Source: Dactylonectria macrodidyma (lineage: Eukaryota > Ascomycota > Sordariomycetes > Hypocreales > Nectriaceae). Taken from it: DNA of 64,000 nt. The notes under the pieces are model-generated. The model saw nothing but the letters and a program-made list of their open reading frames with translations. It ran no database searches and was not told the DNA's origin. The stretch is from the NCBI GenBank assembly GCA_020744425.1, contig JAGMUV010000038.1:62001-126000 (forward strand), written 5' to 3'. Of the stretch, positions 46,346-54,829 are shown one piece after another. Numbering within the stretch: the first letter of the stretch is position 1; every line of letters begins with the position of its first letter. A program made the position numbers and the translations under genes.

Positions 46346-47593
46346 GCGGCCGGGACAACGAGGGCGACGCCGATGCGGATGATAATGACGGTGGCAATGA
46401 TGGTGACAATGATAGCAGCGTCGTTGCAGTACGCTGCCCCCGCGCGGGACGGGGCTCGAGTTTGGGAGTCACCCGCTTGTCAAGTTTGCGATCTAATATA
46501 AATGTTGTTTTCTTACGCGACGAGCCGAGCTTACTAGCCCTGCGAGACGCCGCTTCCAGCACGGACGAACTCCTCTGGGACGCTGTGGCGGAGAAGGTCA
46601 AGGAATCCGCAGGACGGGAACCAAGCAAGGGATATCAGGAGCCAAGAGGGCGTGAGAGTGCGGGTGGGCCACACATGGAGCGAGGGGGCTCTCACAGGTA
46701 TCGCAGACAAAACAGAGAATACTGCCAGGCCTATCGAAGCCACGGGTCGTCCATGTTAGTAATTAGTTTGGTGGGCCAGGTATATTTGACAATGATCCGT
46801 AAAATTGTACAGGATATGCTCCATGTGTCCAGGGATACGGATTGAGCCCCGTTGGACCGGGGTCTCTTGTTGACCCCCCCCCGCATCTCGTGTGTGGAGA
46901 TGAACTAGATTCCGGCGTCCCCATCCGTGGTCCCAGACAGTCCGCCGTTGAACGCTTCCTTCGACGCGAACGCGTGTGTGCGATAAGCGTGCGCGTCGTT
47001 GCAAAGCCTCTGCCCCGGGCTCTCTCCTTCAAGCCGGGCCTTGGTCGCATGATTCCTTCACCCGGATCAAGCTTGCTTGTGCTTGTCTCACTGAGACCTT
47101 GATCCTCGACATCCCGCCAGCTGGACTTGCGCGAGGCAGAACAGCGGCCATGATTCGTCCGCCACGTGCTACTCTGGATTTTCTTGGCCACCGAATCGAC
47201 CCTCAAACCCTTTCCGATGCGAAATTCCGACCCTGCTATCGTCCACCCTGGCTTCCATGAGCCTCCCCTTGGAGGTACTCCTAGCCTCCGGTTGCATTCA
47301 ACCTCTCGTAACCACACAGCCCGGCTTTGCCCACCTCGAAGAACAACCATCAACCATCGATGCGCAAACAACCTCGATTGAGATCTTCACTTGGGACACA
47401 AGCTGAACATAATTGCTATCGGCCCTCTCCTACAAGAGCCTGCTGACTGGTATACTACTGGAGAAGTCATCTGGTGCAGCCGCTGGAATTGTGCTCACTG
47501 GCAATCAATCGACACTAGCTCCGCACATGGAAAGGAGAACATGTTTTCTCCCGTATATCCGCCTCCCGCAACGATCGATATCTCTATCAAACC
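46346..47593. other. Gene-poor interval, 1.25 kb
   Basis: No supported gene. The part 46360-46430 has GATGATGACGGTGGCAATG-type low complexity. The last 200 bases may be the leader or an unrecognised first exon of the forkhead gene. Confidence 0.4.
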
Positions 47594-48313
47594 ATGCCAC
47601 CGGAAGCCCAATGGCAGGCGGGGCTCGATACGAGTCGCTCTGCTGAAAAAGGAGATCAAGGCAGACACAACACGAAGACTCGGACCAACTCGTCCCCTCC
47701 AGTCGTAGACACTGGCATCAAACCTCCACACAGCTATGCGCACTTGATCACAATGGCCATCCTTCAATCCCCGAACAAGATGCTCGGTCTTGCTGAGATC
47801 TATGGGTGGATTAGTGGCAACTACTCCTTCTACAGGGCTTCTGAAATTGGCTGGCAAAACTGTATCCGCCACAACCTGAGCCGTCACAAATGCTTTATCA
47901 AGATTCAGAAACCAAATTCAGGAAAGGGCAGCTATTGGGGTATTGAGGCAGGAGCCGAGTCTCAGTTCCGAGAGGCGAAGCGCGGACGCAAGTCCACTCG
48001 GACTGTCAAGAATGCCATAAAGTCCAATCACCACAAATCCCCTCGGCCGACCCTGGCTCCCATCGATGATCCGACTCTCCCTCCGCCAGTCCTCATTAGC
48101 CAGGCTGCGACGACCGCGACGACCGCGACGACCGCGACGCTTCCTATAGCCGAAGCTACACCATCAACGCCCGTGGAATTGTTGTCCGATGTACACATTG
48201 CTATCTTGGACAACCTCCTGTCCAAACCACAAGACTCGCGGTATTCCAACGCCGCTGGATATCAGTTGAGCAATGTTGGGCTTCGGGTTTCGGGTTGGGA
48301 CGTGTGTTACTGA
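47594..48313 (+). CDS. Forkhead (winged-helix) transcription factor, possibly incomplete at the 3' end
   Basis: ATG 47594 opens a 239-residue frame. The forkhead domain spans residues 43-130: KPPHSYAHLITMAILQSP, then LAEIYGWISGNYSFYR, recognition helix WQNCIRHNLSRHKCFIKI, and wing GKGSYWGIE. A basic RGRKSTRT stretch follows. A Pro/Ala/Thr tail contains four GCGACGACC-like repeats (about 48107-48138) encoding ATTATTATT. Forkhead regulators bind RYMAAYA sites and in fungi act in cell cycle and development. The usual fungal proteins are much longer; this one stops 34 bp before a transposon insertion. Original 3' exons may have been displaced beyond it, or the TGA at 48311 may lie in an intron (a TAACAG acceptor is near 48329). 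Confidence 0.8.
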   Translation: MPPEAQWQAGLDTSRSAEKGDQGRHNTKTRTNSSPPVVDTGIKPPHSYAHLITMAILQSPNKMLGLAEIYGWISGNYSFYRASEIGWQNCIRHNLSRHKCFIKIQKPNSGKGSYWGIEAGAESQFREAKRGRKSTRTVKNAIKSNHHKSPRPTLAPIDDPTLPPPVLISQAATTATTATTATLPIAEATPSTPVELLSDVHIAILDNLLSKPQDSRYSNAAGYQLSNVGLRVSGWDVCY

Positions 48314-48347
48314 GGAGCTGGCTAACAGCCGAGGGGAGAGACATTTA

Positions 48348-50554
48348 CCATCCAGTACCCCTCTGCCGATAAGACCCCTCTACTGATAAGCAAAAAAAAA
48401 GTTTCCCCATACAAACTGCTAATTTTCAACCCCCTCACAAAGAGCCACCAGAAATACGAAAAACAAGTCAATTCCTATTTTTCCAGCTTGGAATCGAATG
48501 TATTTTAATATAGTCTTGGTCTTCTAACTGCACGGCCTGCGCGCGTGCGTGTGACAGCTAACTCTTCCGCCTCCGAATTTGAGCCCTCATTCTCTTCCAC
48601 TCCTCCCACCTCGATCACCTCTTCGACACCCTCTGTCTCTTCAATCACTTCGTTTGGCTCAGAAATAGTGTCACCGGTCACTAGAGACTCGGCCAGTGTC
48701 ATAAACTTCCTGTTGGGATTCGGTATCGCTTTCCTCTTCTTGCCTCTGCTCAGCCTCCCGACTTCCTTCTCTAAACTGGCTACTCTTGAGCTTAGAGAAG
48801 CGATCTTTGACTCTTGTGCTTCAAAACCTTTCGATATCACAGAATAGCGCCTTCTTGTCGAAGGGCTTTTGTTCTTACCTAGATCCCTGATGTGACGGCT
48901 GGTCTTTGGCGTGTTATCAGAGTCGCGTTGCCCGTCGCTGAGGCCGTCTGATGCGGGCGTCGTTTCCTTCTTGTCAGGCTGGATCTCAGGATGCATGAGC
49001 GCTTTCCGTCGAGAAATCGGCCAGTTTCCAGTCACTCTCCAACCAGAAAGGATGTTTTTCTTCGTCATACCCACTTCTCTGCCTTTGGCATAGGCCTTGA
49101 TGAAGTTGACCTTGTCCACCGGCGCAGAATCGGTCAGGCTTGTCAGCTTTTGGAGTTCTTTGCGATAGGCCGCCTTGGATGCATTAAATGGACCATTGTC
49201 GAGTGGTTGTAGGCCGTGGGAGCAGTGAGCCGGCAGGTAACAACAATACACGTTGTTCAAAAAGCACGTAGCCATCCACTCATCCTAGATTTACGGTCAG
49301 CGACATCCCCTGCCCAGGTGGCCCGGAAAAGGCGGATACGAACAGATACATGGCTTCGATGACCATCTAGTATGATAAGCCTCGCATCTGACTCATCTTC
49401 CGGCTGTGTTTGGGGAAGATAGACCTGTTTGAGCCACTCGACCGCGATATGGTTGTCTGTCCAGCCGTTGTCGGACGTGATGTAATACCAGTCAGCCACT
49501 TCCTTGAGCTCATCAATAAACCACTGTTGCTGAAGCTCTTTGCCTTTAAAGATAATCCCCGGCTTCAGAAGACGGCCAGTTGCAGTTGCGGCTTCGAGAA
49601 AGCTGGTCCAAGTGCGGGACTGGGAGCCTTTGAGGAAGGCTTTCTTCTTGGGGTCGCTACTGCCGATAACTAAGGAATCCAAGCCTATATTGGCAGCTGG
49701 TTAGTTTGTCTCATGAAAGAAACGACAAAATACTCACCAAATCCGGCCATGATGCCGCCCTCGTCAACATTAACAGTGTTCTCAGGTTTGATCCAGCCAT
49801 ATTCGCTCTCGCGGATGTCAAAGTACCAATTGACGGCGGTCGGGGTAAAACAATTGAACCTCGACGCCTCCTGACGTTTTCCTATCTTGGTCTTTATGGA
49901 CGGATGTCGTTTCATGAACCTGGCTAGCCAATGTACGCCGATAGGCTTTTCCCTGCCTTGCTGTTGTAGGAGGGCAGCGACGGTGGCGCGAACTTGACTG
50001 TGAGAAGGAGCATAGCCCAAGGCCTCTTGTCGAAGTATCCAGGAAACTAATCTGGACTCCTGAGACTTGGATAACAGCTGGGCGGGATGGGTGACCTCGG
50101 ACTTTGGCGGTACACCTCTTAATCGGTTCGAAAGAGTCGGCTGAGGGATGCCGTGCTTCTGGGCGGATTGGTTCTGCGAGAGACCGTTATCTGTGACATC
50201 CAATATTGCTTCAATAACGTCATCCTCTGTGTAAGAAGCTCGAGCCATTTTTCAAGCCGATTATGGAAGGCCGGCGCAGATAAAAGTCCTACAAGCTTTG
50301 GGGAGGAGTGTTCGTGGAGGAGGCATTGATAGAAATTTTGCGATAGTTCCATGCGGCCAAACCGCCCATATAGCGTAAGCAACAATAGCATAATACGAAA
50401 CAGCATGAAACTCTCAATAAGACACAACTTGTTTCACGTAAATAACTTCAATTTTGGCCAAGCACCGTGTAAGTGAAATTGGGCATTTTGTATGGGGAAA
50501 CTTTTTTTTTGCTTATCAGTAGAGGGGTCTTATCGGCAGAGGGGTACTGGATGG
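48348..50554 (-). mobile_element. pogo/Fot1-type transposon, apparently intact, 2,207 bp
   Basis: The ends are 68-bp perfect inverted repeats (48348-48415 and 50487-50554), starting CCATCCAGTACCCCTCT and including an identical 9-base A/T run. The element is flanked by TA on both sides (48346-48347 and 50555-50556), the target duplication of the Tc1/mariner/pogo group. The single gene inside has a complete frame. Identical long repeats, a clean TA and an uninterrupted transposase together indicate recent insertion and possible current mobility. Confidence 0.94.
48505..50248 (-). CDS. pogo/Fot1-family DDE transposase, three exons
   Basis: Exons 49738-50248, 49344-49684 and 48505-49284 give 543 residues. 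The introns, 53 bp (49685-49737, GTGAGT..TATAG) and 59 bp (49285-49343, GTTCGT..TCTAG), are both GT..AG. The N-terminus is a psq-type helix-turn-helix (EAILDVTDNGLSQNQSAQKH, IPQPTLSNRLRG), followed by a CENP-B-like second helix domain (ESRLVSWILRQEALGYAPS, WLARFMKRHP). The DDE catalytic triad is visible: D162 in NVDEGG, D277 in LIILDGHRSH and D313 in LQPLDNGPF. The 35-residue gap between the last two is normal for the group. The C-terminus has a basic and coiled region (SRVASLEKEVGRLSRGKKRK) and an acidic tail. It cuts and pastes its own element at TA sites. No defect was found. Confidence 0.93.
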
Positions 50555-50556
50555 TA

Positions 50557-51331
50557 AATGGAGTGGCGACCAGCCACACTAATGACAGGAAGTGTAACGC
50601 TCGCCGATTATCAACTTCAACAGCATGTCGCGACGGTAGTATAAATGGGGAAAAGTAAGACGGCTTGTTTATTATCTTTTATGGACAGAAAAGCATATAT
50701 TCTAACTACATTGAACCATATAACCTGGTTGTGGCATTGAAAGCGTAAGTGCTGACTTCCTTGGATGCTCCTGACCCATTATTGTGGACCTTGCTGTTGC
50801 CCCCGGCCTCAGGCAACAGCAACCATTCATACGGCACTTGTTTTATTCCCATAGATCCCAATAAACAGTGCTCTGAGATCACCTTATCGTATTCTAACTA
50901 CTTCTCAGTATCACAGGCCCACTGCTTCTCTCGAGCGATACAATCCACCAATGATGCAGAGATTCCACACCACATGAGCCCGGCGAGAAGGCAACCCTTA
51001 GTTGAACCCCGGGTCATTCGAGCCGGTCAATCTTACATGTATGGAGATATCGTGTATCCCCAGTGGATGCACCCCTAGGTCCAGAGGTGGGCGTCCTGTG
51101 GAAGCGTCCACCGGACCTGTTCTCAGGACAGAGACTCTTTGGACTGGCTAAACACCGCTGGATGTTGCTTGGGCAGGCAGCCTGCAATGGCCACTTCATG
51201 ACGATGGGCAGACGGCGAGGGACTGGAGATGTTTACTGTTATCTATAAGTTGCTACACGAGCTCTTCTAAGTATGTCAACAACCTGGCTACAATCTACCA
51301 TTTGCAGTCTGCCTTCCCCGGTCGGAGACTA
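50557..51331. other. Interval without recognised genes
   Basis: It lies between the pogo element and the 3' end of the split methyltransferase gene. Short frames here lack motifs. The first part may include displaced forkhead-gene sequence. Confidence 0.4.
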
Positions 51332-52027
51332 CTACCCTGACACGGCTCTGCTTTCCCGGATGAAAGGCGCTTTCGCAAGTGCGTCAGCCTGAGTCGTCCA
51401 GACCTCCTTTCCCAACGCTACGAGTTGTGAACCAAACTCCTGGAGCAGCTCGTGTGCATCGGGTAACCCGATGCACTTTCTTGTACACGTACGTACGTAC
51501 GTACTGTATTTTAGCCGCTGTACGTACGTACAACTTTATTGTACGTACAAGTACGTACCATACAAATTCCCCCCTTCCATTTTAGGCAATACTGGTAGTA
51601 GGGTTCTCACGGTCACGGTTTTCTGCCATCCTAGCCCCCAACCTCGGATTCCACCTCAGTGCCAACCCCTAATATATCACCCGTCGACTGTAACACACCC
51701 TCCCACTCAAAATCTCCATTGGTCGAGGCCATCACACCATCCATCCAGACCTTCTTGCCCTGCGCATTCACAAACAACTCCAGATATGAATCTTCGAGTT
51801 CTAGCCAGTCCTTCTCCTCAAGATCCGCCCAGCGCTTTTTATGGGCGTACTTCTGATCCTTAAGGCGATCTAATACGCGGTCGTTCATAAAAATGAAGGC
51901 CTGCATGTCAGCGTGCATGGGCGTAAGGCGATTCCGAGCTTTCGTGTGTATGAAACTAATAGCGGAGAAACTTCGTTCCGAGGGTACGGAGTTCGCAAGC
52001 GTGTTCATTACCTTCACAGCCACTCTA

Positions 52028-54829
52028 CTAGGGGGGTCTCGGTCCCAGCACAGCTCCACCCCCCGTTCGTCCCTCACGGGGGGGTCGTTGACCAAGCCAA
52101 AGTTCGTTGACTTGACCAAAAATGGTACCTCTTACCCCACGTTAAATTGGCTGACAGCAATGTAACTCGGTTAAAGTGGTAATCTTGGGTTACTTGCATC
52201 TGGTGGAGTCACAACAGCAAACCGGGAATGTATGTATGTTATGTGTGTAATTGACCGCATCACCAACTGCTTCACTTTCTAGCTGTCTTCCTCGTCCTTT
52301 GGGACTAGGAATTCGCCTGTGCTGACTACAATGGTGTTCTCCCCTATGACTTCAATCTCACTTGCCTCAGTTAACATTTGCCTCTTCCCAGCAGCCCGCT
52401 CCTGCTCACTAAGAATGAGGAAGTTAACAGCTTCCTGAACTACTTCTAGGTCATAGTCGAGAGGCCAATTTACTGTTCCTAGCCATGAGTTTTGCGGCTT
52501 TCCCTTATGCTGAAGCTGACGGTGAAGAGCATACTTTTGGGACATCCACTTATCTGAAGAGAGGTGAATCTGCCGGTCAACCTTAGCCCACTGGCCTCTC
52601 TTAAGATGACTCTGCTTGAAGTTCAAGATGCTGCTTCTAACTACAGCTCTGACATCTCGTAGCCAGCGCCGTAAATAGGAAGTCTCATCCCTGGTGTCTC
52701 TCCTGAAAATTCGCTTCTTTTCATCGGCCTGTGCAGCCAGTCTGTTGTGGTCATCTTTGGCGACACGGAGCCTGAGATCTCCGACACTAATTGGCCCGTA
52801 TTTTGCTATAATTTCCGTCCTTGATTGCATAGCTGAACGTCTGACTGAGGACTCCTTGAGACGGTACATCTCCTCGGTTGCTGTAATGCCATTGTACCTA
52901 AGGGTGTTGCTAGCCTTAGTTGCGTGGTCAAATACCCGCATTACTGAGGGGGTCAGGGGCTCCCTAGAGGTAATGGATGTGTGCAGCCGTAAGCACACAT
53001 AATCCTGATATCTCTGTATCCGCCGCATCTGTAGGGGGGGTGTAGGGGCGTTGGCCCAGTCATATGCCTGTAGCGGCACACGCCTCGGGGTCCTTGGAGT
53101 CCTCGGAGACCTAGGATTCCGGCTGTAACTGGCGGTGTGACCGGGGCTGTGACCGGGGTTGTGACCGGGGTTGTGACCAGGTGACTGTTCGGATAGCAAC
53201 GGTGAAGACGGTCCTACTGAGACATAGCCTGGAAGCGAGTCACGGGACTGCTCGGCAGCTAGTGAGGATAGCGGATCAACCAGTTGATCAAGGACTTTAG
53301 CAGGGTTATAAGGGAAAAGCCCGCATTTCTCCCAGGCAGATAGTATCGTGGCCTTCTTAAAGGTACGTTCCCGGATCTCTTGAAGGTGGAATAGGAAGTC
53401 GGTCTTATTGAAGTTACCGGCGCCGTCAGCAATTTCCCGATATAGGATATGCTGGTGCCACTGTTTGTAGGAGTTAAAAAGGCCTACATCTAGAGGCTGA
53501 AGAAAGTGCGTTAGATTTGGAGGCAAAGGGAAGAGCTCGATGTTATGTTGACTGCAGAAATAGAAGATTTCTGCTGTAAAGTGACTTTCACAGCCATCCA
53601 TGAGAAGAACACGTTTCTCTTCAGGATCAGAGGGCCGGGTCAGTTTCTCAAAGTGTAGTACCCACTCCAGGGCAATGATGTCGTTGATATAGCCCTTGGG
53701 GTTGGTAGTAATCGTAGTATCTTTATGTATTCTGTTGAGAACGAATTTGACGGGAATAGTGACACCAGGGATGACAAGAAATGACGGAATCGAGGCTCCA
53801 GCTGCAGATATAGCTTCAACTGCAGTTACAGAGACAGTATCATGTGAGTCAGTCAGGACTGGCTGCTCAATCTCAAAGAAAGTCCACACAAACGTGCCCT
53901 TCTGGAGATACCCAACCATAAAGCCAGTCTCATCGAAATTCCAGGTATGCTCGCGTTTGATGTTTTTGTCTTTAATAAACGCTGAGAAATCGCGGTAAAA
54001 AGCTTCAATGTGGGTGCGGTCTGCCATTGCTTTCCGCTTCAGATCCTTAGTTGTTGTCTTCTTGACATGAAATGTATCCTTCCAGCGTCTCATAAACCTC
54101 TTTGCCCAGGATCTCGAAGCCGTATGTGTGCTCCCTGATGCCCTCAAATAGCATTTGCATTGTGTTGAAGAGCCCGAAGTTGTATGTGGTGTCCTTGTGT
54201 GACGCGGCGATGTGCCCAGCAGAGAATTGCACCCTCTTGCTCGTCGGTGAGAAGAGTGCGGTTACCGCCATTTTGGGTGACTGACTTCCCTCCCTTGAGA
54301 CGAGACCGGAGTCTCCCTCTCGGGACTTGCAATTCCTTTGCAGCTGTAGTGACATAGCGGTAAAACCCAGCTTCGAAGAGCTCTACTGCAGCGAGGGTTC
54401 GAGTCTCAAGGTTATCAGTTGTAAACCGCGAGAAGGCTGGCTTTCCAGTGTCAGGGTCGATCCATTTTGATATCACAGAATCTGGTGCTTCTGAGCATTC
54501 TGAAGATGCAGACCAATTGAATGAATCTGAAGAACTCATAGTGTTGTGGCGCGTTGAAGTAGGAGCATCAAAAGTGATGGTGTGGAATTGAGGGTATCAC
54601 AAGGCGGGGAAGTTGGCTGTGCTACGTCATGACTACGGGAAAAGCATGTGGGGTTGCAATTAGGAGAGATAACGGAATAAACAGTAGTACCTACAGTTTG
54701 GTGGGGCTTACATACTAAATAGAGGTACCGAGATTTTTTGGTCAAGTCAACGAACTTTGGCTTGGTCAACGACCCCCCCGTGAGGGACGAACGGGGGGTG
54801 GAGCTGTGCTGGGACCGAGACCCCCCTAG
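52028..54829 (-). mobile_element. Nested pogo-type transposon, 2.8 kb
   Basis: Inverted repeats of about 94 bp start CTAGGGGGGTCTCGGTCCC at 52028 and end with the complement at 54829. A few further positions match after a small gap (GGTACCTCT). TA flanks both ends (52026-52027 and 54830-54831). It lies inside the coding region of the hAT 3 transposase. The long identical repeats imply a young insertion, later than hAT 3. Confidence 0.93.
52279..54539 (-). pseudogene. pogo-family transposase of the nested element, one-base frameshift
   Basis: ATG 54537-54539 starts a 131-codon frame with a helix-turn-helix (TTAAKELQVPRGRLRSRLKG) and the beginning of a CENP-B-like domain (LTDEQEGAILCWAHR). It stops at 54144. 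The second frame, from 54147 to 52279, continues that domain (RASGSTHTASRSWAKRFMRR) and carries the DDE core: TWNFDETGFMVG, VLLMDGCESHFT and PPNLTHFLQPLDVGLFN. The two overlap at a short T run, where one missing T explains the shift. A HNPGHNPGHSPGH repeat follows the core. All catalytic aspartates are present, so the lesion is small. There is no sign of an intron at the break. Confidence 0.88.

Noticed and set aside
46842..47381. Opposed frames of 80-200 codons between the helicase remnant and the forkhead gene
   Set aside because: They overlap on both strands, lack motifs and mostly use non-ATG starts.
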